Assembly (NCBI GenBank): GCA_965207995.1 | Contig: OZ242299.1 | Span: forward strand, 1,922,001 to 1,986,000 | Direction of reading: 5' to 3' | DNA: 64,000 nucleotides | From: DAOUKH01 sp965207995 | GTDB lineage: Bacteria > Chloroflexota > Dehalococcoidia > SHYB01 | Shown: positions 49,344 to 57,901 of the stretch, piece by piece | Numbering within the stretch: position 1 is the stretch's first letter | Layout: every line of letters begins with the position of its first letter | The notes under the pieces: model-generated | What the model saw: the letters and a program-made list of their open reading frames with translations, nothing else | What the model was told of the DNA's origin: nothing | Database searches by the model: none | Position numbers and translations under genes: made by a program

Positions 49344-49711
49344 GCGGCGGCCGCATCGCCCTCGGCGCCTTCGGCGAGCGCTATGCCCGCGCCCACCTCC
49401 AGAAAGCCGGCTACCGCATCGTCGAGGTCAACGCCCGCCTCCCCTCCGGCGAGATCGACATCGTGGCCGAGGAAGGCGGCGTCCTTGCCCTTGTCGAGGT
49501 GCGCACCAAGCGCGGCGACCGCTTCGGCAACCCCGAGGAGTCGATCACCGAGGCCAAGGCGGAGAAGCTTATCGACCTCGGCCATGAGTACGCCGAGGCC
49601 CACCCCGAATGGGCCGACCGCTGGCGCATCGACGTGGTAGCCGTCGAGGTCGACCGCCGCGGCCGCGTCTCCCGCATCGAGGTCCACCGCAACGCCGTGG
49701 ACGGCGGCTAG
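49340..49711 (+). CDS. yraN: YraN family protein (UPF0102)
   Basis: 123 residues, ATG overlapping the rnhB stop by 4 bp. Endonuclease-like core: GAFGERYARAHLQKAGYRIV, the GEIDIVAEEGGVLALVEVRTK block with Asp and Glu-Val-Lys-type residues, and ITEAKAEKLIDLGHEYAE. It is usually encoded after rnhB, as here. A role in DNA processing is suspected but unproven. Confidence 0.92.
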   Translation: MSGGRIALGAFGERYARAHLQKAGYRIVEVNARLPSGEIDIVAEEGGVLALVEVRTKRGDRFGNPEESITEAKAEKLIDLGHEYAEAHPEWADRWRIDVVAVEVDRRGRVSRIEVHRNAVDGG

Positions 49712-49762
49712 CCGGCACGCCGCCGTCGGAATAGCCGACTATCATTGAGAGGGAGTTCCGTC

Positions 49763-50077
49763 ATGTTGCGCATTCCGACTGATCGTGAGCCGACGCACCC
49801 CGGCGAGATGCTGCGGGAGGAGTTCCTCTCCCCGCTGGGTATGACCCAGCGCGATCTGGCAAGCGCGATCCGTGTCCCGTACCAGCGCATCAACGAAGTC
49901 GTCCGCGGGAGGCGCGGGGTCACTCCCAGCACCGCCTTGCGGCTCTCGAAGTTCCTCGGCACTTCCCCAGGCTTCTGGATGAGCCTGCAGCTCCGTTGGG
50001 ACCTCTACCATGCCCAACGCGCCGAGGCGGCGCAGCTCGACGACATCCAGCCGCATGAGCTCGCCGAAGCGTCCTAG
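49763..50077 (+). CDS. higA: HigA-family antitoxin / XRE regulator, no toxin partner
   Basis: 104 residues from the ATG with GGGAG upstream. DREPTHPGEMLREEFLSPLGMTQRDLASAIRVPYQRINEVVRGRRGVTPSTALRLSKFLGTSPGFWMSLQLRWDL is, in segments, the classic HigA helix-turn-helix. HigB toxins usually precede HigA in the same operon; only 51 bp separate this gene from yraN and the opposite strand downstream is an acyl-CoA dehydrogenase. It is thus an orphan antitoxin or regulator. Confidence 0.88.
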   Translation: MLRIPTDREPTHPGEMLREEFLSPLGMTQRDLASAIRVPYQRINEVVRGRRGVTPSTALRLSKFLGTSPGFWMSLQLRWDLYHAQRAEAAQLDDIQPHELAEAS

Positions 50078-50094
50078 AGCAGCGCTCGCCAAGC

Positions 50095-51261
50095 TCAGCG
50101 GGGCAGACCCAGCCCCCGCGTGGCGATGATGTTGCGCTGCACCTCGGAGGAGCCGCCGAGGATCGTCGACGACACCGTGCTCAGGAAGAAGTCGTTCAAG
50201 TCGCCGCCTTGGGCCGCGTGAGGCTCGTTGAGAATCGGCTGGCAGAAGAGGCCGAGGGTCTGCATGGCGGTGACGCCGACGCGCTGGCGCAGCTCTTCCG
50301 TCATCATTTTGCCGATGGAAGCTTCGAAGTTGGGCACCTGCCCCTGCCCTTGGAGCCAAGCGACCCGGTAGTTCAGCAGTATCGCCACCTTCGCCTCGAT
50401 CTTCCGGTCGGCTAAACGGTGCCGGGCGACGGGGTCGCGCAACATGCCGTGCTCGGTGGCGTACGCGTAGAGGTCGTCGAGGACGCGGTTCGCTTCGACG
50501 GCGTGGGCGATGCGGTTCCGCTCGTAGTCCATCGTGGTCATCATCTGGTAGAAGCCGCGGCCGCGCTCCCCGACGAGCATGTTCTTGGGCACGCGCACGT
50601 CCTTCATGATGATCCGGGACTGGGCGCCGTGCCGTGGCAGCGTCGGCATGAGCTCGACCTCGACGCCCGGGAGACGCATGTCCATGATCAGCAGGCTGAC
50701 ACCCTTGTGCTTCGGCGCGTCGGGGTCCGTGCGGGCGGCGAGGATGCACCACTCTGCCCGCTGCCCCTGGCCCACGAGGTGCTTCATGCCGTTGACGACG
50801 TACTCGTCCCCGTCGGCAAGGGCGCTGGTCTCCAGGCCGGCGAGGTCGGAACCCGCCACCGGCTCTGAGAAACCCTGGCACCAGATCTCCTCCCCCGTGG
50901 AGATGGGAGGAAGAAAACGCCGCTTCTGCTCCTCGCTGCCGTAATGAATGACGGTGGGGCCGACGAAGACCGGCCCGTGGGCCCACCCGCCGCCGTTGGG
51001 GGCGCGGGCGTAGGCCATCTCCTCCTGAAAGACGAGTTGGTCGACCGGCGAGAGGTCGCCGCCGCCGTACTCCTTGGGCCACGGCAGGGTGAGCCAGCCC
51101 CTTTCACCGAGCTTCTTGTCGAAGCCGCGGGCGACCTGCCATTCGTCCTCCGTCTGCCACACGAATGAGCGGCCGCACCAGTCTGGAGGCATCTCTTGGG
51201 CCAGGAAATCTCGTATTTCTTGACGAAAGGACTCTTGTTCGGTGGTGAAGGTGAAGTCCAT
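50095..51261 (-). CDS. acyl-CoA dehydrogenase family protein
   Basis: 388 residues: CQGFSEPVAGSDLAGLETS, VNGMKHLVGQGQRAEWCIL and the C-terminal STILGGSSEVQRNIIATRGLGLPR. As in 28324-29511 the catalytic Glu of the usual E-G-T is replaced (Gly-Gly-Ser). It belongs to the same subfamily, of which some members work as heteromers. ATG with GGAGG upstream. It sits in the housekeeping region, in isolation. Confidence 0.9.
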   Translation of the reverse strand: MDFTFTTEQESFRQEIRDFLAQEMPPDWCGRSFVWQTEDEWQVARGFDKKLGERGWLTLPWPKEYGGGDLSPVDQLVFQEEMAYARAPNGGGWAHGPVFVGPTVIHYGSEEQKRRFLPPISTGEEIWCQGFSEPVAGSDLAGLETSALADGDEYVVNGMKHLVGQGQRAEWCILAARTDPDAPKHKGVSLLIMDMRLPGVEVELMPTLPRHGAQSRIIMKDVRVPKNMLVGERGRGFYQMMTTMDYERNRIAHAVEANRVLDDLYAYATEHGMLRDPVARHRLADRKIEAKVAILLNYRVAWLQGQGQVPNFEASIGKMMTEELRQRVGVTAMQTLGLFCQPILNEPHAAQGGDLNDFFLSTVSSTILGGSSEVQRNIIATRGLGLPR

Positions 51262-51435
51262 CGATGGCCTCCGGGCGGGCCTAGCTTACACGAGCCATGA
51301 CGCGCCGGAAAACGCAACCGGGGCGTACAATGGTAGGAGCGCCAGCGCCGGCGCGAGTGTGTCCATGCCCCGCGGTCCGGCGGCGCGGCCCATGCGTTGC
51401 GAAGGCCCTACGCGGTCGCCTTGAAGGGAGTCGGC

Positions 51436-52923
51436 TTGCCTCGTTCTCGCACACTCCTATCAAGGCTGCCGGCGTCGTTGCTTGTTCTCGCGCTGGTAGC
51501 GTCGGCGTGCTCCACGCCGCCTCCCACGCCCGCCCCCACATCCACGCCGCCCGTGCCGCCGACACACACCCCCGCGCCGACTGCGGCGCCGACCGCCACG
51601 CCCGCTCCGACGCCGACTCCCGTCCCAACGGCCACGGCCGTCCCTACGGCCACTCCAACCTCTCGCCCGCCAACTCCAACGCCCGTTCCCCCGACGTCAA
51701 CGCCGGTCCCAACGGCTACGCCCGCGCCAACTCCTACCCCCGCGCCCACGGAGCCGGCGACCCCAGTGCCCGGCTTGGCGGAGGTGATCGCCGAAATCGA
51801 GCGGCGCGTCAGCGAGGATCGTGGGCTGACCGAGACGGGCGACTTGGTCCGCGAATTTGTCTCCCCAGAGGAGCTGGCCGATATCATCGCGGGTCTGCTG
51901 AACTTCGGTGAGCAGACTGAGGTGGCTGAGCGGGTCTGGAAGCTGCTCGGCCTCATCGGCCCGGAGGACAGCCTCGCCGACGCCTACACCGAGTCCTACC
52001 AGTCCTCCGTGGTCGGCTTCTTCCAGCCCTCCGAGGACAGGATCGTGGTCGCCCAGAGCGGCGACGGCTTGGGCGCGTACGCAGAGCTCGTCTATGCCCA
52101 CGAGTACGTCCACGCCCTCCAGTACGGCACGCACGACCTCGGCGCGCTCGAAGAGGCGGTCAAAGACAACTCCGACGCCGATAGGGCGCTGACGTCGCTG
52201 GTGGAGGGGGACGCGTCGCTTGTTCAGCAGCGGTACTTCCAACAGCACCTCATCCCAAGGCGGAGCGAGATCCTGAGGACCCTGGACTCTTTCCCTGAGG
52301 GTCCCGAAGTCCCCGCGGCGGTGACCGACTCCCTCATCTTCCCCTACCGCGCCGGTCCACGCTTCGTGGCCGCCCTGTACCGTTCCGGCGGCTGGGAGGC
52401 GGTCGACCGCGCCTTCAGCAACCCGCCTCAGTCGACGGAGCAGATCCTCCACCCCGACAAGTACTTCACGGAGGAGGCCCCGATCGTGGTGTCGCTGCCG
52501 GAACTTGCCGCCGCCCTAGGCGAGGGGTGGGAATCGAAGCAGGACGACGTCGTCGGCGAGTTCGGAGTGATACTCCTCCTGCAGACGGCCCTCGAAGAGA
52601 GCGCGGTGCAGCAGGCTGCGGAGGGCTGGGGCGGCGACCGCTACGCCTACTACGCCGGCCCGGACGGCGCCGAGCTCATCGTCATGCTCGCCGCATGGGA
52701 CTCGGAGGACGATGCTGACGAGTTCTTCGAGGGCTACACCGAGCTCCTCTACGGGCTTGGCGCCGAGGATATCGTCGAAGAGTCCGCCGCCGCATCCGGC
52801 ATCCTCCGAGACACGATGCACACCATCCACATTGCAGGGGACCAGACCCTGCTGATCATTGCAACGGAAGCCGAAACGGCCGAGACCGCGCTGGGCGCAT
52901 TTTCAGGATTCACACCGTTATGA
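51436..52923 (+). CDS. lipoprotein with Thr/Pro linker and HEYVH zinc-protease motif
   Basis: 495 residues from a TTG with GGGAG 5 bp upstream. Signal peptide and lipobox end at Cys25 (LVASAC). Residues about 26-112 are a Thr/Pro-rich linker. The folded part starts at AEVIAEIERRV. It has the zincin motif HEYVH at 222-226 (YAHEYVHALQ) and a candidate third ligand Glu257 in LVEGDASLVQQRY, as in gluzincin-like peptidases. A C-terminal region (about 380-495) has repeated acidic segments. I infer a membrane-anchored outward-facing metallopeptidase. Its stop overlaps the start of cvpA by 4 bp. Confidence 0.78.
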   Translation: MPRSRTLLSRLPASLLVLALVASACSTPPPTPAPTSTPPVPPTHTPAPTAAPTATPAPTPTPVPTATAVPTATPTSRPPTPTPVPPTSTPVPTATPAPTPTPAPTEPATPVPGLAEVIAEIERRVSEDRGLTETGDLVREFVSPEELADIIAGLLNFGEQTEVAERVWKLLGLIGPEDSLADAYTESYQSSVVGFFQPSEDRIVVAQSGDGLGAYAELVYAHEYVHALQYGTHDLGALEEAVKDNSDADRALTSLVEGDASLVQQRYFQQHLIPRRSEILRTLDSFPEGPEVPAAVTDSLIFPYRAGPRFVAALYRSGGWEAVDRAFSNPPQSTEQILHPDKYFTEEAPIVVSLPELAAALGEGWESKQDDVVGEFGVILLLQTALEESAVQQAAEGWGGDRYAYYAGPDGAELIVMLAAWDSEDDADEFFEGYTELLYGLGAEDIVEESAAASGILRDTMHTIHIAGDQTLLIIATEAETAETALGAFSGFTPL

Positions 52924-53465
52924 ACTGGCTCGACATCGTCATCACCGTCGCGATCGTCGTCCTGGCCTTCGTTGGATGGAAGCTGGGACTGCTGAAGTCG
53001 CTGCTCATCGTCTTGGGGGTCTTCGCCGCCGGCATCGTGGCCGCGCAGGTGAGCGAGCCGCTGGCCGGCGCCCTCACCGGCAGCGTGGGCAGCGATTCGA
53101 TCGCCACCGTGGCGGCCTACGGCATCATCGGGGCCGTCGTCTTCATCCTCGTACAGATCGCCGGGCACCTGATGCGGTCGACCCTGGACAAGGCCAAGCT
53201 GGGCTGGGTGGATAGCTGGGGCGGCGGCGCGTTGGGGGCCGTGGGCGGCTTCATTCTGGGCGCGCTGCTGGTGGTCGCCCTCGCCCGGCTGGCGGTGCTG
53301 GTCCCCGAGTCCGACATCCGGACCGGCATGGTGGATACCCTCACCGAGTCGGCCTTCACCCCCGCCTACCTGGACATCTACGACCAGCTTCCCGCCTCGG
53401 CGCTGGGCCTCATCCCCGGCGACTTCGGCCAGGCCGTCCGCGAGGTCGAACGCCTCGACTCGTAG
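52920..53465 (+). CDS. CvpA family membrane protein
   Basis: 181 residues with four hydrophobic segments: MNWLDIVITVAIVVLAFVGW at the start, LLKSLLIVLGVFAAGIVAA, AYGIIGAVVFILVQIAGHLM, and ALGAVGGFILGALLVVALARL. This is the CvpA (colicin V production) pattern. Function is poorly known; links to purine and cell-envelope genes exist in other bacteria. It is translationally coupled to the lipoprotein gene. Confidence 0.88.
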   Translation: MNWLDIVITVAIVVLAFVGWKLGLLKSLLIVLGVFAAGIVAAQVSEPLAGALTGSVGSDSIATVAAYGIIGAVVFILVQIAGHLMRSTLDKAKLGWVDSWGGGALGAVGGFILGALLVVALARLAVLVPESDIRTGMVDTLTESAFTPAYLDIYDQLPASALGLIPGDFGQAVREVERLDS

Positions 53466-53542
53466 CGCGGCAGCCTCTCAAACCGCGCCCCCCTCTGGAA
53501 ACCCTTGCGTAGCCGGCGGCGGCGGCGGCGCCGGATCATCCA

Positions 53543-53568
53543 TGTAGGGGCAACCCTCGTGGTTGCCC
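53543..53568. repeat. type A repeat (copy 2)
   Basis: TGTAGGGGCAACC then CTCGT and GGTTGCCC. In the 404-bp gap between cvpA and the HNH gene (53466-53869), which also contains copies at 53589 and 53679; nothing else was recognised there. Confidence 0.75.
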
Positions 53569-53588
53569 AGGGGTGCGGGGGGTCTTCT

Positions 53589-53621
53589 CCCCTGTAGGGG
53601 CGCGTCGCGACGCGCCCGTCC
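53589..53621. repeat. type A repeat (copy 3)
   Basis: CCCCTGTAGGGGCGCGTCGC GACGCGCCCGTCC: the CCCC(TGTA)GGGG arm plus palindrome GCGCGTCGCGACGCGC. Confidence 0.75.
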
Positions 53622-53678
53622 CTATCCACCGCCAACCCCGCCCGGGGCGGTCTACCCAATCCGCCGCCGCGGTTAAAA

Positions 53679-53752
53679 CCTCTCCCCCTCTGGGGGAGAT
53701 TGAGAGAGGGCGCGCGCCGCTAGGCGCGCGAGCGCCCGCAGGGCGCTGTTCT
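53679..53752. repeat. type B three-hairpin repeat (copy 2)
   Basis: Differs from copy 1 at only a few positions (GATTGAG for GACTGAG, GCTAGG for GCCAGG, TGTTCT for TGCTCT). Confidence 0.85.
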
Positions 53753-53869
53753 CTCGCGGCCCTGGTGACGCCCCTGCGGGCGCTCCCTCAGTCCCGTGCC
53801 CTTCTCTGTCCGGGCGTGGTAGAGTACGCCCCAGCGCGAGAAGCTTTCGGTGAGGATGGCTGCCTCGGG

Positions 53870-54424
53870 ATGGACGCGGAACCTTTTCCAGCGGGGAACG
53901 GCAACCGGCGGGCGACGCCGCAGACACCGGTGCTCCTGCTCAACCAGAACTACGAGCCGCTCAACGTGTGCCCGGTGCGGCGCGCCATCGTACTGCTCTG
54001 GAAGGGGAAGGCGGAGCTCCTAGAGAACGGCATGGGCGTCCTCCACACGGCGGAGCGCGCCTTCGAGCTTCCCTCGGTCATCCGTCTGATCTATCAAGTG
54101 CGCCGGCCGCTGCCGGTGCGGCGCCTCACGCGGCGCGAGGTCTTCATCCGCGACCGCCATCACTGCCAGTACTGCGGGGCGTCGTCGTCACGCGACCTCA
54201 CCATCGACCACGTGTTGCCCCGTGTGCGCGGCGGCAAGCACGAGTGGGAGAACGTGGTGACGGCGTGCAAGCGCTGCAATCACCGCAAGGCGGGACGCTT
54301 GCCGAAGGAGGCGGGGATGCGCCTGCTCAGCAAGCCGCACAAGCCGCGCAGCACACCCTTCGACCCCTTCATTCCGTACCTCGACCGCCGGGCCGAGTGG
54401 CGGAAGTTCGTCCCTATCGCCTAG
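53870..54424 (+). CDS. HNH endonuclease
   Basis: 184 residues from the ATG at 53870. The N-terminal half has LLLNQNYEPLNVCPVRRAIVLLWKGKAELL, as in other bacterial HNH proteins of this type. The nuclease site follows: CQYCG, then TIDHVLPRVRGGKHEWENVV and CKRCNHRKAGR, giving the His-Asn-His core and two CxxC zinc pairs. No toxin, restriction or mobile-element gene is next to it, so its role is unknown. Its 3' end overlaps that of ricT by 11 bp. Confidence 0.86.
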   Translation: MDAEPFPAGNGNRRATPQTPVLLLNQNYEPLNVCPVRRAIVLLWKGKAELLENGMGVLHTAERAFELPSVIRLIYQVRRPLPVRRLTRREVFIRDRHHCQYCGASSSRDLTIDHVLPRVRGGKHEWENVVTACKRCNHRKAGRLPKEAGMRLLSKPHKPRSTPFDPFIPYLDRRAEWRKFVPIA

Positions 54425-55313
54425 AGCGGCGGCGGCGGCGCGACCGGGGCCGCGACCCACCTTCCGGACGGTCCTGAGACTGAGGTGGCGGCGGCGCCGC
54501 CGAAGCCTGCTCGATCTCCGCCATCGGGATCTCCGTCCAGCCGCCCTCTTCCAGCCGAACGGTGACGGTCTGCTTCAGGGGGTGACCGACGACCACGACG
54601 GCCTCGCCGTGCGACGTCTTGACGGTGGCCCCGATCTTGGGAAGGCCGCGCTTCATCTCGCGGTACTGGTCGTACTCGTAGCGCAGGCAGCACCGCAGAC
54701 GGCCGCACTGGCCGGCGAGGCCGGGCGGGCTCAGCGGCAGGTCCTGCTCCTTCGCCATTTTCATCGTCACCGGGCTGAACTCGGTGAGCCACGTGGAGCA
54801 GCAGAGGGTGCGGCCGCACCGCCCGATGCCGTCCACCACCTTGGCCTCGTCACGAGGTCCCACCTCGCGCAGCTCGACCCTGGCGTTGGCCGTGCGGCCC
54901 AGCCGGCGGAGGAGTTGGCGGAAGTCGACGCGGTCCTCGGCGGTGTACGTCACCACCACGCGCGCCTCGTCCAGGGAAAAGGTAGCCTGCACCACCTTCA
55001 TCGGGAGCCGCAGCTCCCGGACGATCGACTTGGCCTCTTGGAAGAGCTGGTCGGCGCGCTGGGCGAGCCGGTCCCGGGCCTGCAGGTCTTCGGGGGATGC
55101 CTTCCGTACGATCGGCGGCGGGGTGTCTTTGAACTTGGTCATCAGCACCTGATCGGGTGCGATGACCACCCAGCCGATCTCGATGCCGGTGGCGGTCTCG
55201 CCGACGACGTAGTCGTTGGTCTCAAACGTCTCGTCGCCGGGGTCGAAATATTGAATCTTGCCCGCTTTGGCGAAGCGGACGCCCATCGTCTTCGGTTTCT
55301 CGGTGGTCACCAT
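54414..55313 (-). CDS. ricT: RicT/YaaT, PSP1-domain protein
   Basis: 299 residues. PSP1 domain with the Cys pattern Cys166, Cys171, Cys172 (RCGRTLCCSTWL) and Cys203, Cys208, Cys209 (QCGRLRCCLRYE) that binds Fe-S clusters. MGVRFAKAGKIQYFDPG begins the fold. In Bacillus, RicT works with RicA and RicF on RNase Y-dependent RNA maturation and sporulation. The C-terminus (from DRPEGG) is a very Arg-rich tail. It follows holB by 5 bp, the order seen in many Gram-positives (holB-yaaT). Confidence 0.93.
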   Translation of the reverse strand: MVTTEKPKTMGVRFAKAGKIQYFDPGDETFETNDYVVGETATGIEIGWVVIAPDQVLMTKFKDTPPPIVRKASPEDLQARDRLAQRADQLFQEAKSIVRELRLPMKVVQATFSLDEARVVVTYTAEDRVDFRQLLRRLGRTANARVELREVGPRDEAKVVDGIGRCGRTLCCSTWLTEFSPVTMKMAKEQDLPLSPPGLAGQCGRLRCCLRYEYDQYREMKRGLPKIGATVKTSHGEAVVVVGHPLKQTVTVRLEEGGWTEIPMAEIEQASAAPPPPQSQDRPEGGSRPRSRRRRRSRR

Positions 55314-55318
55314 GGTGC

Positions 55319-56338
55319 CTATCCTTCCAGGACCGCGGGCGCGGCGTGCAGCGCGTCCGCGGGGACTTGGGGTAATCGGAGCATGAGCACGTCGAGGGCG
55401 AGGCGCGCGTTGGCGTTCTTGCCCAAATGGTCGATTGCGTCGGTGACGTCGCGGACGGCGGCCCCGGCTTCGGCCACGGAGCAGGCCTCCGCGAACGCCG
55501 TAAGGGCTTCGGCGCGGTCGGCATTGACCGCGAGATCGCCCCGCCCGCTCTTGTGGAGCAGCACGTCGCGCCACCAGCGGCGGAGCAGACCGAGCCAGTC
55601 GAGGACGGCCTCCCGGTCCTTGCCGTAGCGGTCGGCAAGGGCCGCCGCGTGGACCAGCCGGGCGCTGTAGTCCATGCCGGCGACGCCCACGACGTCGTCG
55701 AGGCGCTCGCGGCGGGCTTCCAGAATCGCGGGGTCGGCGGCGGCTTCGGCGGCCCACCCGGCCCGCCCTTCGGCAAGCCGGGCAATGGTCCCGGCGGTCT
55801 CAGAATCGGTGCCGTTCTCCTGGAGCATGCCTTCGATGAGGGTTGCCGCGACGGGCCGCAGCTCGACGAGGCGGCACCGCGAGCGCACCGTGGGAAGCAG
55901 CGCCGCGGGCTGCTGGCTCAGCAGGATCAGATAGACGTTGTCAGGCGGCTCCTCCAGGGTCTTGAGCAGGCAGTTGGCCGCCTCGCCCGTCATCCGCTCC
56001 GCGCCGTCGATGATGAAGACCCGGTTGCGGCCCTCGAACGGGACGAGGGCGGCGTCTTGCTGCAGTTCGCGCATTTCCTCGATCTTGACCGCCTGGCCCG
56101 GCGCGCCGATCACGCGCACGTCGGCGTGCTTCGACGCCGCGATGCGGGTGCACTGGCGGCAGTCGCCGCAGGCTCCGCTACCGCTCTCGCAGTTGAGGAT
56201 CTGGGCGAGTTCGAGGGCCAAGCGCATCTTGCCCGCGCCGGCTGCGCCCGCAATCAGTATGGCGTGCGCCAAGCGCCCCATCTCGATGCTGCGTTCAAGC
56301 TGGGCGCGCAATGCGTCCTGGCCGATCATTCCCCGCAT
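55319..56338 (-). CDS. holB: DNA polymerase III subunit delta'
   Basis: 339 residues. It begins MRGMIGQDALRAQLERSIEMG. The P-loop is GAAGAGKM (31-38), where the last residue is Met instead of Thr/Ser, in line with delta' not hydrolysing ATP. Zinc ligands Cys50, Cys57, Cys60 and Cys63; then VFIIDGAERMTGEAANCLLKTLEEPP. The clamp-loader wrench subunit. ATG start. Upstream gap of 44 bp to lysA. Confidence 0.92.
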   Translation of the reverse strand: MRGMIGQDALRAQLERSIEMGRLAHAILIAGAAGAGKMRLALELAQILNCESGSGACGDCRQCTRIAASKHADVRVIGAPGQAVKIEEMRELQQDAALVPFEGRNRVFIIDGAERMTGEAANCLLKTLEEPPDNVYLILLSQQPAALLPTVRSRCRLVELRPVAATLIEGMLQENGTDSETAGTIARLAEGRAGWAAEAAADPAILEARRERLDDVVGVAGMDYSARLVHAAALADRYGKDREAVLDWLGLLRRWWRDVLLHKSGRGDLAVNADRAEALTAFAEACSVAEAGAAVRDVTDAIDHLGKNANARLALDVLMLRLPQVPADALHAAPAVLEG

Positions 56339-56382
56339 GGAGCGTGCTTCCTCCCGTCCCCGCTCTCCCCTGGGCGGCTCCT

Positions 56383-57699
56383 TCAGCCCACGTCGTTCCG
56401 CATGAGGTCAGCGTAGCTCTCGCGCTCCCGGATCAGCCGGGACTCGCCTCCGTTGACCATGACCACCGCCGGCTTGGGCGCGGCGTTGTAGTTGCTCGCC
56501 ATGGGAATGCAGTAGGCGCCGGACGCGGGAATCGCGATCACGTCGCCGGCCTCGAGTTCGGGCAGGTCGATGTCCTTGATCAGCACGTCGCCCGACTCGC
56601 AATACTTGCCGGCGATCGTGACCCGCGTGTCGTTGGGTTCGGCGGCCTTGCCCGCTACGAGGGCCTCGTAGGCCGCGCCGTAGATCGCCGGGCGGATGTT
56701 GTCGCTCATCCCCCCGTCGACGGAGACGTACGTCCGCACGCCGGGGATCGCCTTCGTCGCGCCGACCTCATAGAGCGCGACCCCGGCCCTGCCCACGATG
56801 GACCGCCCCGGCTCGATGGAGAGCGTCGGCAGGTCGAAGCCGTAGCGCTCACAGGTCCGGGTCAGCGCCCCCGTGATCACCTCGGCGTAGGAGGCGATGG
56901 GCGAGATCGGCTGGTCGGTGGTGTACTGGATGGGAAAGCCGCCGCCGGGGCTGAACTCTTGAAGCTCCAGGCCGTGCCGGTCGCGCATCGCGGCCGCGAA
57001 CTCCATCGCTACGGCAATGCCCTCGCTATAGGGCTCGACCTCGTAGATCGGGGAGCCGAGGTGCGTGTGGACGCCGATGAGGTCGAGGTTCTCGGCCTGC
57101 TGGGCAAGCTGCACCGCCTCCTCCGCGTCCCCCGTGGCGATGGCGAACCCGAACTTGCTGTCGAGCGTGCCCGTGGTGGTGTGCGCGTGGGTGTGGGGGT
57201 CGACGTCGGGCGAGGCCCGCACCAACACGGCTTGCCGCTTGCCCGCCTCGCCGGCGAGCCGGTCGAGGAGGGCGAGCTCGTGGAAGTTGTCCACTACCAC
57301 GCGCCCGATGTCGGCGTCCAAGGCCTCGCGCAGCTCCTGGGCGCCTTTGTTGTTGCCGTGGAAGTAGATGCGCTCGGCGGGCATGCCGCCGGCAAGGGCG
57401 ACCGCCAGCTCGCCGCCGGAGACGACGTCGAGGCCCAGCCCCTCCTCGGTGAGGAGGCCCGCCAGCGGCCGGTTCAGGAAGGCCTTGCCCGCATAGAGCA
57501 CCTTGACCTTCGGGTAGCGGGCGCTGAACTCGGTGGAGAAGGCGCGGCACTGGCCCCGTAGCGTCGCCTCGTCGAAGACGTAGAGCGGCGTGCCGTACTC
57601 GGCGGCCAGGTCGAGCGCGTTGACGCCGCCCAACACGAGATGCCCGCGTTCGTCGACCAGCGCCGTCTCTGGAAAGAGCGGCAAGGTTTCGAGTGCCAC
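56383..57699 (-). CDS. lysA: diaminopimelate decarboxylase
   Basis: 438 residues from the GTG at 57699, after GAGGCGC. PLP-binding Lys in KVLYAGKAFLN; EFSPGGGFPIQYT; PGRSIVGRAG; the substrate-side GKYCESGD and ASGAYCIPMASNYN are present. It makes L-lysine from meso-diaminopimelate. A longer open frame exists upstream but runs across the promoter. It is divergent from the GlnR-like gene. Confidence 0.95.
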   Translation of the reverse strand: MALETLPLFPETALVDERGHLVLGGVNALDLAAEYGTPLYVFDEATLRGQCRAFSTEFSARYPKVKVLYAGKAFLNRPLAGLLTEEGLGLDVVSGGELAVALAGGMPAERIYFHGNNKGAQELREALDADIGRVVVDNFHELALLDRLAGEAGKRQAVLVRASPDVDPHTHAHTTTGTLDSKFGFAIATGDAEEAVQLAQQAENLDLIGVHTHLGSPIYEVEPYSEGIAVAMEFAAAMRDRHGLELQEFSPGGGFPIQYTTDQPISPIASYAEVITGALTRTCERYGFDLPTLSIEPGRSIVGRAGVALYEVGATKAIPGVRTYVSVDGGMSDNIRPAIYGAAYEALVAGKAAEPNDTRVTIAGKYCESGDVLIKDIDLPELEAGDVIAIPASGAYCIPMASNYNAAPKPAVVMVNGGESRLIRERESYADLMRNDVG

Positions 57700-57778
57700 T
57701 GCGCGCCTCGGGCCGCTTCGGCCCGGAACCAAATCACGGGGCGCCGCGCCCCGGGAAGAAGTCGATTTCGACACAGAA

Positions 57779-57807
57779 ATGCTACCCCGCCGATCTGATT
57801 GGGTCAA
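57779..57807 (-). promoter_or_regulatory. putative promoter of lysA-holB-ricT
   Basis: Leftward TTGACC (57807-57802), 17 bp, TAGCAT (57784-57779), about 80 nt upstream of lysA. Confidence 0.5.
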
Positions 57808-57857
57808 GGAACAGGCGTCCGGCGCGGCGTACGATGGCGAGGGGCGCCGGGCCCGTC

Positions 57858-57866
57858 TGCTATCAT
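57858..57866 (+). promoter_or_regulatory. putative extended -10 element for the GlnR-like gene
   Basis: TGCTATCAT at 57858-57866, about 36 bp upstream of the ATG at 57902. Confidence 0.35.
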
Positions 57867-57901
57867 GCGGATCGTCCCGGATTCGCGAGGAATCTTCCTT
57901 C

